Positions 54,534 to 63,262 of a DNA stretch of 64,000 nt are shown here, one piece after another. The stretch is taken from positions 62,001 to 126,000 of the forward strand of contig MKVX01000002.1 of assembly GCA_001899255.1 (NCBI GenBank), read 5' to 3'. The DNA comes from Rhizobiales bacterium 62-47 (GTDB lineage: Bacteria > Pseudomonadota > Alphaproteobacteria > Rhizobiales > Xanthobacteraceae). A program made the position numbers and the translations under genes. Within the stretch, counting starts at the first letter, position 1; each line of letters opens with the position of its first letter. The notes beneath the pieces were generated by a model, which made no database searches, was not told the DNA's origin, and was given only the letters and a program-made list of their open reading frames with translations.

Positions 54534-56221
54534 ACCGCTTCGCCGCACTGCTCGACCGCCTCGCCTACGAGCCCGGCCGCAACAACAAGCTGCGTCTCAT
54601 CACGCAATATTTTCGCGACGTGCCCAATCCCGATCGCGGCTACGCGCTGGCGGCGCTGACCGGAGCGTTGTCGTTCAAACACGCCAAGGCCGGCCTGATC
54701 CGCGACCTGATCGCCGCCCGCACCGACCCGGTGCTGTTCGCACTGTCCTACGATTACGTCGGTGACTTGTCGGAAACCGTCGCGCTGATGTGGCCGAAAG
54801 CCCCCTCGCCGCAAAATCAGCTTCAGGCTCCCTCTCCCGCAAGCGGGAGAGGTGAAGAACAATCACCCACGCTCACCGAAGTCGTAACCACGCTGCAAAC
54901 GCTGGGCAAGACGGAGTTGCCCGGCCAACTCGCGCACTGGCTCGATCAACTCGACGAAACCGGACGCTGGGCGTTGCTGAAGCTCCTCACCGGCGCGATG
55001 CGTATCGGCGTCTCCGCGCGATTGGCCAAGACCGCCGCGGCCGCGCTCGGCAACAAGGATCCGCACGACATCGAATTGATCTGGCCGGGACTGGCGCCGC
55101 CTTATCTCGATCTGTTCGCGTGGCTGGAAGGCCGAGCCGCGCAACCGGTCAATTGCGACCCGGCGCCGTTCCGTCCGGTGATGCTGGCGCACGCCATCGA
55201 AACCGACGATTTCGCCACGCTCGATGCCGCCGACTTCATCGCGGAGTGGAAGTGGGATGGCATTCGCGTGCAGGCCGTCAGCGGCCGCGACGCGCACAAC
55301 AATGTCGCCCGCCTCTATTCGCGCACCGGCGAGGATATCAGCGCCGGCTTTCCCGACCTGCTGCCGTCATTGCGCCTTGCGGGGACGATCGACGGCGAAC
55401 TGCTGGTGCTGCGCGAGGGACGCGTACAGTCGTTCAACGTGCTGCAGCAACGGCTGAACCGCAAAACGGTGACGCCGAAGCTGACCAAGGAGTATCCGAT
55501 TCATCTGCGCGCTTACGATCTGCTGGCCGACGGCGAAAACGATCTTCGCACGCTGCCGTTTGCCGAACGCCGTGCGCGGCTCGAAGCCTTCATCGCAAGA
55601 CTCGACGATCCGCGCATCGACCTGTCGCCAACGATCCCGTTCGCGGACTGGGCCACCATCACCGCCGCACGCGCCGATCCGGCCCAAGCCGGTGCCGGCG
55701 ACGATGCCGACGCCGTCGAAGGGATCATGCTGAAGCGGCGCGACGCGGCCTATCTGCCGGGGCGTCCCAAGGGCCAATGGTGGAAGTGGAAGCGCGACCC
55801 GCACATCATCGACGCCGTGCTGATGTATGCGCAGCGCGGCCACGGCAAGCGCTCGTCCTATTATTCCGACTACACCTTCGGTGTCTGGACCGACGGCGAG
55901 AGCGGCGAGCAGCTGGTGCCGGTCGGCAAAGCCTATTTCGGCTTCACGGACGAGGAGCTGATTCAGATCGACCGCTTCGTCCGCCGCAACACCACGGAAA
56001 AATTCGGTCCCGTCCGCCATGTCGTGCACGAGCCGGATCAGGGGCTGGTGCTGGAAGTGGCGTTCGAAGGTTTACAGCGCTCGGCGCGGCACAAGTCCGG
56101 CGTCGCCATGCGCTTCCCGCGCATCAGCCGGCTACGTTGGGACAAGCCGCCGCGCGAGGCCGACCGGCTGGAAACATTGGAGCGGATGCTGAAGACGGAA
56201 AGCGGTGCTTCGGCATCCTGA
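54530..56221 (+). CDS. ATP-dependent DNA ligase of the ligase-associated damage-response set
   Basis: A 563-residue ligase. An N-terminal helical domain (about 1-200) is followed by the adenylation domain with catalytic lysine K241 in AEWKWDGIRVQAV, then IDGELLVLREG, GIMLKRRDAAYLPGRPKG and QWWKWKRDP. The C-terminal OB domain ends ISRLRWDKPPREADRLETLE. It seals nicks with ATP. At about residues 96-112 the protein reads APSPASGRGEEQSP, encoded by a perfect palindrome (54831-54852) of repeat family A. The stop codon lies in a fragment of repeat family B (CATCCTGAGGTGCG at about 56217-56227). Confidence 0.93.
   Translation: MNRFAALLDRLAYEPGRNNKLRLITQYFRDVPNPDRGYALAALTGALSFKHAKAGLIRDLIAARTDPVLFALSYDYVGDLSETVALMWPKAPSPQNQLQAPSPASGRGEEQSPTLTEVVTTLQTLGKTELPGQLAHWLDQLDETGRWALLKLLTGAMRIGVSARLAKTAAAALGNKDPHDIELIWPGLAPPYLDLFAWLEGRAAQPVNCDPAPFRPVMLAHAIETDDFATLDAADFIAEWKWDGIRVQAVSGRDAHNNVARLYSRTGEDISAGFPDLLPSLRLAGTIDGELLVLREGRVQSFNVLQQRLNRKTVTPKLTKEYPIHLRAYDLLADGENDLRTLPFAERRARLEAFIARLDDPRIDLSPTIPFADWATITAARADPAQAGAGDDADAVEGIMLKRRDAAYLPGRPKGQWWKWKRDPHIIDAVLMYAQRGHGKRSSYYSDYTFGVWTDGESGEQLVPVGKAYFGFTDEELIQIDRFVRRNTTEKFGPVRHVVHEPDQGLVLEVAFEGLQRSARHKSGVAMRFPRISRLRWDKPPREADRLETLERMLKTESGASAS
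54831..54852. repeat. Palindromic repeat inside the DNA ligase coding region
   Basis: CCTCTCCCGC (54831-54840) and GCGGGAGAGG (54843-54852) form a perfect 10-base stem with an AA loop. The stem is a core half-element of the intergenic repeat at 31738-31866. It is read in frame as SPASGRGE and leaves the frame open. Confidence 0.85.
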
Positions 56222-56330
56222 GGTGCGCACCAAGGTAAGCTTGTCATGGCCGGATTTATTCCGGCCATCCACGTCTTAACAGCACGACAGCAAGCAAGAC
56301 GTGGCCGGGACAAGCCCGGCCACGACGATT
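56217..56330. repeat. Composite repeat cluster (families B and C) after the ligase gene
   Basis: A truncated family B half (CATCCTGAGGTGCG, containing the ligase stop) is followed by family C stems. GTCATGGCCGG with CCGGCCAT (56243-56268) flanks ATTTATT. CACGTCTT (56270-56277) is inverse to AAGACGTG (56297-56304). GTGGCCGGG-ACAAG-CCCGGCCAC lies at 56301-56323. Nested inverted repeats fill most of the 197-base gap before the next gene, which has nothing else visible except its start region. Confidence 0.75.
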
Positions 56331-56418
56331 TTTGAGCCCCATTGACGCCAGCCTCGTGGTTCCCCATTTGCCTGACGCCAGATAGAATGCGGAAACCGAT
56401 TCCGCGGGAGAATAACCG

Positions 56419-56721
56419 ATGCCGAACGACACCAGGGAACTGCCGGCGACCCATGACGGCCTGTCGCGCTTCCTCGGCGGCTCGCCGCTCGCGGTGGCGT
56501 TCCGTCTCGCGCTGCTGTCGATCCTGGTCGGCGTGGTGCTGGCCGCCGTCGGCTTCGATCCGTGGAATATCGTCTACAGCATCCGCCTGCTGTTCCAGCG
56601 CATCTGGGATCTCGGCTTCGATGCCATCAACGGGCTGTGGCGCTACTTCCTGCTCGGCGCCGTGATCGTGCTGCCGATCTGGCTGCTGTCGCGGCTGTTC
56701 AACGCACCGCGCGGACGTTAA
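56419..56721 (+). CDS. Small membrane protein, DUF6460-like
   Basis: A 100-residue protein with three hydrophobic segments (LAVAFRLALLSILVGVVLAAVGF, IVYSIRLLFQRIWDLGF and FLLGAVIVLPIWLLSRL). The conserved FDPWNI motif is present. It matches small uncharacterised alphaproteobacterial membrane proteins. It sits between the ligase and MATE genes, 17 bases before the latter, and may be cotranscribed with it. Its function is unknown. Confidence 0.8.
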   Translation: MPNDTRELPATHDGLSRFLGGSPLAVAFRLALLSILVGVVLAAVGFDPWNIVYSIRLLFQRIWDLGFDAINGLWRYFLLGAVIVLPIWLLSRLFNAPRGR

Positions 56722-56737
56722 GCGCCGATCATAAGCC

Positions 56738-58099
56738 ATGTCATTGACTTATCAGGCCGGCGCCATGCGCGTCGACAGTCGGCGCGTGTTCGTGATCGCG
56801 GGCCCGGCGATGCTCGCCAATCTGACGACTCCGCTGCTCGGCGTCGTCTCCACCGCCGCCATCGGCCAGCTCGGCGAAGCGCAACTGCTCGGCGGCGTGG
56901 CGCTGGCCTCGGTGGCGTTCGACTGCGTGTTCTGGCTGTTCGGCTTTCTCCGCATGGCCACCGTCGCGTTCACCGCGCAAGCCCTGGGCGCCGACGACCG
57001 TAGTGAGATCCGCGCCGTGCTGATCCGCGCGCTGCTGCTCGCTGCGCTGATCGGCCTGACCTTGATCGCGCTGCGGCTACCGCTGGCATCGCTGATCTTC
57101 TCGGCAATGGGCGGCAGCGACGCGGTGACGGCCGCTGCCGCCAGCTACTTCCACATCCGGCTGTGGTCGGCGCCGTTCATGCTCGGCAATTATGTCATGC
57201 TGGGCTGGCTGGTCGGGCAGGCGCGCACCGGGCTGGCGCTTGGAATTCAGGTCGGCATCAACCTGCTCAACATGGCGCTGACCATCCTGCTGGTGCTGCA
57301 CGCCGGTTACGGCATCGAAGGCGCCGCCATCGCCACGGTGATCGCCGAGACCACCGGCTTCGCCGCCGGACTCGCGGTCGCATGGCATTTGCTCGGCGCG
57401 AACTTCCATGTCGCACGAGGCCTGCTGTTCGATCGCGCCAGATGGCTGCGCATGCTGGCGGTCAATCGCGACATCATGATCCGTACCGCGGCATTGATCG
57501 GCGGCTTTTTCTTCTTCACCGCCCAAGGCGCACGCGCCGGCGATCAGGTGCTCGCCGCCAACGCCGTGCTGTATAATTTCCTGATGATCGGCTCGTTCTT
57601 CCTCGATGGCCTCGCCAACGCCGCCGAGCAACTGTGCGGCCAGAGTTTTGGCGCGCGCGACCGCAAGCAGTTCAGCCAGGCGGTGAAGCGGGTGCTGCTG
57701 TGGAGCGTAGCATTCGGCGTGGCGTTGACGCTGCTGTTCATTGTCACCGGCGATCGGTTGATCGATATCATCACGACGAGTCCGGACGTTCGCGTCGCGG
57801 CGCACCAGTTCATGCTGCTGGCGGCGCTGGCGCCGGCCTGCGGCGTGCTGGCCTACTGCTTCGATGGCGTCTTCATCGGCGCGTCATGGGCGCGCGAGAT
57901 GCGCAACCTGATGCTGCTGGCCTTCGTCATCTATATCGCGGCGTGGTACGTGCTGCTGCCGTTCGGCAACAGCGGACTGTGGATCGCGCTGCTGATTTTT
58001 CTGCTGGCGCGCGGCGTGCTGCAAGGTGTGCGCTACCCGGCGCTGCTGCGCGCGACGTTTCCAGAGGAGAAATTTACACCGGCCAGTCTTCGGCGGTGA
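56738..58099 (+). CDS. MATE-family multidrug efflux transporter
   Basis: A 453-residue inner-membrane antiporter with twelve helices in two MATE halves (IAGPAMLANLTTPLLGVVSTA and the second half around LDGLANAAEQLCGQSFGARD). The family exports cationic drugs using Na+ or H+. The ATG at 56738 is used; an in-frame ATG eight codons later (56762) would fit relatives equally well. It is convergent with pyrD and overlaps its 3' end by 26 bases (58074-58099). Confidence 0.92.
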   Translation: MSLTYQAGAMRVDSRRVFVIAGPAMLANLTTPLLGVVSTAAIGQLGEAQLLGGVALASVAFDCVFWLFGFLRMATVAFTAQALGADDRSEIRAVLIRALLLAALIGLTLIALRLPLASLIFSAMGGSDAVTAAAASYFHIRLWSAPFMLGNYVMLGWLVGQARTGLALGIQVGINLLNMALTILLVLHAGYGIEGAAIATVIAETTGFAAGLAVAWHLLGANFHVARGLLFDRARWLRMLAVNRDIMIRTAALIGGFFFFTAQGARAGDQVLAANAVLYNFLMIGSFFLDGLANAAEQLCGQSFGARDRKQFSQAVKRVLLWSVAFGVALTLLFIVTGDRLIDIITTSPDVRVAAHQFMLLAALAPACGVLAYCFDGVFIGASWAREMRNLMLLAFVIYIAAWYVLLPFGNSGLWIALLIFLLARGVLQGVRYPALLRATFPEEKFTPASLRR

Positions 58100-59168
58100 T
58101 GGCGGCGGCATCGGCGCCGACGATCTCCGCCAGGGAATCGCGCCCGGTGCGCAGCATCGTCGACACCAGATCGGCTTTGATGGTCTCGACCAGCCCGAGC
58201 CCCTTGTAGACCAGCGACGAATACAGCTGGATCAAACTCGCGCCGGCGCGGATCTTGGTCAGCGCCGCGCCGCCGCTATCGACGCCGCCGACGCCGATCA
58301 AGGGAAACGCGCCTTCGACGCGCACATAAGTCTCCGCCACCATCCGCGTCGACAACCGGAACAACGGACGGCCTGAGAGGCCGCCCTGCTCTTTCGCGCG
58401 CTCCTGTTCGCGCAGCGACGACGGCCGCGCCAATGTGGTGTTGGCGACGATCATGCCGTCGACACGCCGCGAGCGCGCGACATGCACCACGTCGTCGAGT
58501 TCGTTCAGCGTCAGGTCCGGTGCGATCTTCAACAGAACCGGGGAATCGCCGGCCTTTTCCCGCACCCGTTCGCGCGCGTCGATAACCTTGGCCAACAGGT
58601 CGTCGAGCGAAGCCGCTTGCTGAAGATTGCGCAGGCCCGGCGTGTTCGGCGACGACACGTTGACGGTGAAGTAACTCGCCACCGGCGCGAAGGTCTCGAT
58701 CAGGCTGACATAATCGGCGACGCGATCCGGCGAATCCTTGTTGGCGCCGACATTGACGCCGACGATTCCGGGCAAATGCGCCCGCGCCGCCAGCCGCCGC
58801 AACACCACATCGGCGCCGTCGTTGTTGAAGCCCATGCGATTGATGACCGCTTCATCGCGTTCGAGGCGAAACAGCCGCGGCCGCGGATTGCCGGATTGCG
58901 GCTTCGGCGTCACCGAACCGATTTCGACGAAACCAAAACCCAGCCGCAACAAGGCGTCCGGTACTTCGGCGCTCTTGTCGAAGCCCGCCGCCATGCCGAC
59001 GGGATTGGGAAAATTGAGACCGAAGGCCCGGACAGCCAGCTTGGCATCGTCGGGGCGCGGCCGCAGCGGCGGCAGGAAGCGTAGGCCCTGGATCGCCATG
59101 CGATGCGCATCCTCGGGATCGAACCAGCGCAGCAGCGGCAACGAAAACGTATCGAACGCGCGGATCAC
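58074..59168 (-). CDS. pyrD: Dihydroorotate dehydrogenase (quinone), class 2
   Basis: A 364-residue membrane-associated flavoenzyme of pyrimidine synthesis. The class 2 N-terminal helix (FSLPLLRWFDPEDAHRM) is followed by NPVGMAAGFDKSAE, the catalytic serine in VNVSSPNTPGLRNLQ, and FMN-binding GVGGVDSGGAALTKI and GASLIQLYSSLVYKG. It starts from GTG 59166-59168, overlapping the stop of the DUF952 gene (GTGA), so the two are coupled. Its 3' end overlaps the convergent MATE gene. Confidence 0.96.
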   Translation of the reverse strand: MIRAFDTFSLPLLRWFDPEDAHRMAIQGLRFLPPLRPRPDDAKLAVRAFGLNFPNPVGMAAGFDKSAEVPDALLRLGFGFVEIGSVTPKPQSGNPRPRLFRLERDEAVINRMGFNNDGADVVLRRLAARAHLPGIVGVNVGANKDSPDRVADYVSLIETFAPVASYFTVNVSSPNTPGLRNLQQAASLDDLLAKVIDARERVREKAGDSPVLLKIAPDLTLNELDDVVHVARSRRVDGMIVANTTLARPSSLREQERAKEQGGLSGRPLFRLSTRMVAETYVRVEGAFPLIGVGGVDSGGAALTKIRAGASLIQLYSSLVYKGLGLVETIKADLVSTMLRTGRDSLAEIVGADAAAITAEDWPV

Positions 59169-59509
59169 GACAGAAGCTCCGGAATATCGTGGCCGCCATC
59201 GGACCGCGCGCGCAGGTCGAGCACTGCCGTCACCGCGCCGAGGTCCAATTCACCATAGAGATGCGGAAACAGCTCTTCGTTGCGCGACACTTCCCAGCGC
59301 AGCTCATCGCCCAGCGCATCGGCATCGACCGCGATCAGAAACAGTCCGGTCTGGCCGAAGAAATGCTTGCGGGCGGTTTCCGCGACCTGTGTCGCAGTCG
59401 AGAAATGGATGAAACCGTCACGGGCGTCGTCGGCGCTGCCGCGGAACACGCCCTGCCGTTCGGCCTCGCGCCAGGCCGAAGCAGGACAAATTTTATAGAT
59501 CGTGCGCAC
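59165..59509 (-). CDS. DUF952 family protein
   Basis: A 114-residue cytosolic protein with the family pattern: IYKICPASAWREAERQGVF, DGFIHFSTATQVAETARKHF and the C-terminal RNEELFPHLYGELD. DUF952 proteins have no established function; the fold resembles ADP-ribosyltransferase-like proteins. The start is the GTG at 59507-59509. It is translationally coupled to pyrD, an arrangement common in relatives. Confidence 0.9.
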   Translation of the reverse strand: MRTIYKICPASAWREAERQGVFRGSADDARDGFIHFSTATQVAETARKHFFGQTGLFLIAVDADALGDELRWEVSRNEELFPHLYGELDLGAVTAVLDLRARSDGGHDIPELLS

Positions 59510-59653
59510 CCGGCCCAGTTCCGCTTGTTATTGAGTTGGCTTGGGAATTTCCCGTCAAATCACGTCATGGCGACTATCGGCGCCGACCGTATCGACGCCC
59601 CGGGTGCACTTCAAGAGCCGGATCACGACAACATCGCGATTGCGAACACGCGA

Positions 59654-59687
59654 TTTATCAGGTAATAATTCCTAGTTTATTGATAAA
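59654..59687. promoter_or_regulatory. AT-rich inverted repeat upstream of the S24 repressor gene
   Basis: TTTATCA (59654-59660) and TGATAAA (59681-59687) form a 7-base inverted repeat with a 20-base AT-rich centre that includes TAATAAT. It ends 48 bases before the repressor start, in a 226-base gap between divergent genes. Position and symmetry suggest an autoregulatory operator over the promoter. Confidence 0.5.
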
Positions 59688-59735
59688 ATTCACCGTCTTT
59701 CCCCGGATTCCGATGTTCGAGACGATGGACGCGCG

Positions 59736-60362
59736 ATGCTGACCCACCATCAAATCTGGACCGCACTGGACCGCCTCGCGGAGCGCGCGGGCCTGTCGCC
59801 GTCGGGCCTCGCCAAGCGTTCGGGCCTCGACCCGACCACCTTCAACAAATCCAAGCGCGTCACCAGCGATGGCCGCGAGCGTTGGCCATCGACCGAATCG
59901 GTAGCCAAGGCGCTCGCCGCCACCAACACCGCGATCGACACCTTCGTGCAACTCATCGAAGAGACCGCGCGCGGCGCGCAGGCGGTGCCGCTGCTCGGGT
60001 TCGCCGAGGCGGGCGCGGGCGGCTATTTCGACGACGGCGGCTTTCCGGTCGGCAAAGGCTGGGACGAAGTCGGCTTGCCGAGCGTCAGCGACGAGCACGC
60101 CTATGCGCTTGAGATTTCCGGCGACTCGATGAAGCCCGCTTATCGCGACGGCGACGTCATCATCGTATCGCCCGGCACGCCGATCCGGCGTGGCGACCGC
60201 GTCGTGGTGAAAACCAAGGACGGCGAGGTGATGGTGAAGGAACTGAAGCGCCGCACCGCCAAGACGCTTGAGCTGCAATCGCTCAACCCGGCGCATTCCG
60301 ACCGCACGCTGTCCCCCGCCGATGTCGAGTGGATCGCCCGCATCGTCTGGGCGAGTCAGTAG
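59736..60362 (+). CDS. S24 (LexA-fold) transcriptional repressor with N-terminal HTH
   Basis: A 208-residue protein. A helix-turn-helix lies at about 13-50 (AERAGLSPSGLAKRSGLDPTTFNKSK) and the S24 peptidase domain at about 83-205. The catalytic serine S131 is in ISGDSMKPAYRDGD and the lysine K168 is in VMVKELKRR, 37 residues apart, the same spacing as in LexA. An Ala-Gly pair (A92-G93 in FAEAG) aligns with the LexA cleavage site. It therefore looks capable of RecA-stimulated self-cleavage. It is convergent with lysS; no phage genes are near. Confidence 0.9.
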   Translation: MLTHHQIWTALDRLAERAGLSPSGLAKRSGLDPTTFNKSKRVTSDGRERWPSTESVAKALAATNTAIDTFVQLIEETARGAQAVPLLGFAEAGAGGYFDDGGFPVGKGWDEVGLPSVSDEHAYALEISGDSMKPAYRDGDVIIVSPGTPIRRGDRVVVKTKDGEVMVKELKRRTAKTLELQSLNPAHSDRTLSPADVEWIARIVWASQ

Positions 60363-60381
60363 GCCCGTCACAACACCTGCC

Positions 60382-60482
60382 GTCATCCTGAGGTGTGAGC
60401 CGCACTTGCGGCGAACCTCGAAGGATGATTGCGATACGTCATCCTTCGAGGCTCGGGCTGTGCCCTCGCACCTCAGGATGAC
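60382..60482. repeat. Palindromic intergenic repeat (family B), copy 2
   Basis: GTCATCCTGAGGTG (60382-60395) is inverse to CACCTCAGGATGAC (60469-60482). Inside, CCTCGAAGGATGA (60416-60428) faces TCATCCTTCGAGG (60439-60451). It fills the gap between the convergent S24 repressor and lysS genes and may terminate both. Confidence 0.88.
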
Positions 60483-60488
60483 GACGAC

Positions 60489-62120
60489 TCACGCGCTCCG
60501 TGCCAGCGCGCCGTCGATCATCGCCACCGCATTGTTGACGCCATAGACCGCGACGAACGAGCCGAAGCGCGGGCCTTTCTCCTGACCGAGCAACACCTGA
60601 TACAACATGTTGAACCACTCCAGCGAGACGCCGGGGCGGCCGTCCTTGCCGGCCTTCTTGTGATCGAGGAACGGTTCGCGGCGCCCGATCTCGTAAACGA
60701 CGTTCTGGATGTCTTCCGCCGACGCCTCGGCCGGCAGTTGCGACAGCGCATCGCGCAAATCCGACAGCGCCGCACGCTCAGTATCGGTCGGCGCGCGGAA
60801 CTGCTTCGTCGGTGCCACGAAGTCGCGATAATAATTGATGGCGTAGCCGACCATGGCATCGAGCGCCGGATGCGTCTGCGGCGTCACGCCCGGACGATAA
60901 CGGCCGATGAAGCCCCACAGCGTTTCGGCATTCTCGGCATTCGACGACGACACCAGCGTCAGCAACAGCTGGAACGTCACCGGCATGTCGGCTTGCGGCG
61001 GATGGCCCGCGTGAATGTGCCAGACCGGATTGCTCAGGCGCTGCTTGCCGTCCTGCCGCGCATAGCCGTCGAGGAATTGCTGATAGTCATCGACGTTGCG
61101 CGGGATGACATCGAAGTACAGCCGCTTCGCCGCCTTCGGCTCGCGATACATGAACAGCGACAGCGACTCCGGCGAGGCATAGCGCAGCCACTCGTCGATG
61201 GTCAGGCCGTTGCCCTTCGACTTGGAAATCTTCTGGCCCTTGTCGTCGAGGAACAGCTCGTAATTGAAGCCTTCCGGCGGCGTGCCGCCGAGCGCGGTGC
61301 AGATCTTGCCGGACAGTTTCACCGAGTCGATCAGGTCCTTGCCGGCCATTTCATAATCGATGCCGAGCGCGACCCAGCGCATCGCCCAGTCCGGCTTCCA
61401 TTGCAGCTTGCAGTGACCGCCGGTGACCGGAACGGTGACGCGCTCTTGGGTCTCCGGATCGTCGTAGGAAATCGTGCCAGCCCTGGCGTCGTGCGCCACC
61501 ACGGGCACCTGCAACACCACGCCGGTGCGCGGGCAGATCGGCAGGAACGGCGAATAGCTGGCCGCGCGCTCCTCGCGCAGCGACGGCAGCATGATCGCCA
61601 TCACCTTGTCGATCTTCTCCAGCATCCGCAGCAAGGTCGCGTCGAAGCGGCCGGAGGTGTAGTACTGCGTCGACGACGCGAACTCGTAATCGAAGCCGAA
61701 CGTATCGAGGAAGGCGCGCAGCCGCGCATTGTTGTGCTCGCCGAAACTCGGATGCGTGCCGAACGGATCGCGCACCTTGGTCAGCGGCTTGCCGAGATCG
61801 TGCGCGAGCATCTCCTTGTTCGGCACGTTGTCCGGCACCTTGCGCAGGCCATCCATGTCGTCGGAGAACGCAATCAGGCGCGTCTTGATCTTGTCATCGG
61901 TCAGCACGCGAAAGGCGTGACGCACCATGGTGGTGCGCGCGACCTCGCCGAACGTGCCGATATGCGGCAGCCCAGACGGCCCGTAGCCGGTCTCGAACAG
62001 CACTTCATCCTTTGGCGACCGCTTCAACCGCGCGACGATGGCGCGCGCCTGCTCGAACGGCCAGGCGTTGGATTGTTCGGCAAGCGTCCGCAGATCGGCT
62101 GCGGTGATTTCATTCGACAT
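60489..62120 (-). CDS. lysS: Lysyl-tRNA synthetase, class I
   Basis: A 543-residue class I LysRS, the type used by archaea and many alphaproteobacteria instead of the class II enzyme. The HIGH-type motif is [10 protein letters not shown] and the KMSKS-type motif is [10 protein letters not shown]. The N-terminus starts [25 protein letters not shown] lies 7 bases before the ATG. It is transcribed alone or with the downstream neighbour only by read-through, since the S24 gene on the far side is convergent. Confidence 0.96.
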   Translation of the reverse strand: MSNEITAADLRTLAEQSNAWPFEQARAIVARLKRSPKDEVLFETGYGPSGLPHIGTFGEVARTTMVRHAFRVLTDDKIKTRLIAFSDDMDGLRKVPDNVPNKEMLAHDLGKPLTKVRDPFGTHPSFGEHNNARLRAFLDTFGFDYEFASSTQYYTSGRFDATLLRMLEKIDKVMAIMLPSLREERAASYSPFLPICPRTGVVLQVPVVAHDARAGTISYDDPETQERVTVPVTGGHCKLQWKPDWAMRWVALGIDYEMAGKDLIDSVKLSGKICTALGGTPPEGFNYELFLDDKGQKISKSKGNGLTIDEWLRYASPESLSLFMYREPKAAKRLYFDVIPRNVDDYQQFLDGYARQDGKQRLSNPVWHIHAGHPPQADMPVTFQLLLTLVSSSNAENAETLWGFIGRYRPGVTPQTHPALDAMVGYAINYYRDFVAPTKQFRAPTDTERAALSDLRDALSQLPAEASAEDIQNVVYEIGRREPFLDHKKAGKDGRPGVSLEWFNMLYQVLLGQEKGPRFGSFVAVYGVNNAVAMIDGALARSA

Positions 62121-62182
62121 TCAATTGCTCCGCGCGAACACGGCAGAAAACCTGCCGCTCCGGTTCGCGATCTTCGTATCGG

Positions 62183-63127
62183 TTAGAATGGATTTACCGA
62201 GAAATAGCGCAACCACAAGTCAGTGTAGTGGCCTTTTTCCCAGATCCGGAACAGCGCCCAGTTCAGGGCCTGACGCAGGATGTCATTGCCTTTCTTGACG
62301 CCGATGCCGACGCCTTCGCCGAAATAGCGGCTCTCGATGAACGGCCCGCCGCTGAAGGCGCAGCAGTTCGCCGAGTCGGTACCATTGATCCAGAACGCAT
62401 ACGAGATTGCGTCGCCGAACGCGAAATCGATCTCGCCACGTTGCAGCGCCTGCCGGACCGCATCGTCGTTCGGATAAGGATGCAATTCGGCGTCGGTGAA
62501 CATCGTCTTGAGATAGGCCTCGTGCGACGACCCGGCGACGACGCCGACCTTCTTGCCTTCCAGCCATTCCGGCCGCACTTCCGGCATCACCGTGTCGCGG
62601 CGCGACACGAAACGCGCCGGCGTGCGGTAATACAGATCGCTGAAATCGAGCCGCTTGCGCAATTCCGGCGTCACCGCCAGCGAGGCGATGATGGCATCGC
62701 CGCGATTGCTGGCGATGGCATCGAGCAGCGTGTCGAAACGGCGCATCTGGATGGTGCAGGCGACCTTGAGCTCGTCGCAGATGAGCCGCGCCAGATCGAC
62801 ATTGAAACCGGCCGGATTGCCGTCAGGGCCGGTGAAGTTGAACGGCGGATAGTCGGTCTCCGTCATGAAGCGGATCAGGGTCAGGCGCGACAGGTCCGGA
62901 CGCTCCGGCCGCCGCCGCGGATCCCAGAACCCCGGCACCGCCTGCGGCACGGCCGCCGGTTGCGCACCGCTCGAAGCCGCGTTCGGTGCCGCGCCTTGCG
63001 CCTGCAAGGGCTGCGTCGGCAGCGCGGCCAGCAGCAAGCCGCACAGTGCCGCGACCACGCCAAGACTTAGCCGACGGTATCGCCGAACCAATGAGTCGTT
63101 GAATGCAAAATCAATCTGTGGTTGCAT
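62183..63127 (-). CDS. Periplasmic amino-acid-type substrate-binding protein
   Basis: A 314-residue SBP_bac_3 family protein. An N-terminal hydrophobic segment (LGVVAALCGLLLAALPTQPLQA) serves as signal or anchor. An Ala/Pro linker is followed by the binding domain with FMTETDYPPFNFTGPDG, GFNVDLARLICDEL, IIASLAVTPELRKRLDFSD and GVVAGSSHEAYLKTMF. It probably binds polar amino acids or related compounds. No permease gene is adjacent. The ATG at 63125-63127 is chosen; the frame is open further upstream but that part lies antisense to the next gene. Confidence 0.9.
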   Translation of the reverse strand: MQPQIDFAFNDSLVRRYRRLSLGVVAALCGLLLAALPTQPLQAQGAAPNAASSGAQPAAVPQAVPGFWDPRRRPERPDLSRLTLIRFMTETDYPPFNFTGPDGNPAGFNVDLARLICDELKVACTIQMRRFDTLLDAIASNRGDAIIASLAVTPELRKRLDFSDLYYRTPARFVSRRDTVMPEVRPEWLEGKKVGVVAGSSHEAYLKTMFTDAELHPYPNDDAVRQALQRGEIDFAFGDAISYAFWINGTDSANCCAFSGGPFIESRYFGEGVGIGVKKGNDILRQALNWALFRIWEKGHYTDLWLRYFSVNPF

Positions 63128-63262
63128 TATAAGGGGCTTCCGCGTGGACGGTCTTATAGACCATCCGTTGCGCGGGATGCGAGTAAGATTGCGTTGGGGC
63201 GGGCGTATGGGCGGGCCGGGTTTGACGTGCGGTCTTGGCGGGAAGGCCAAGATGACCCGCCC

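Noticed and set aside
46273-56221. A new anti-phage defence island based on helicase, nuclease and ligase genes.
   Set aside because: The four proteins match the known ligase-associated DNA-damage set, base composition is like the rest of the window, and there is no integrase, phage gene or toxin nearby.
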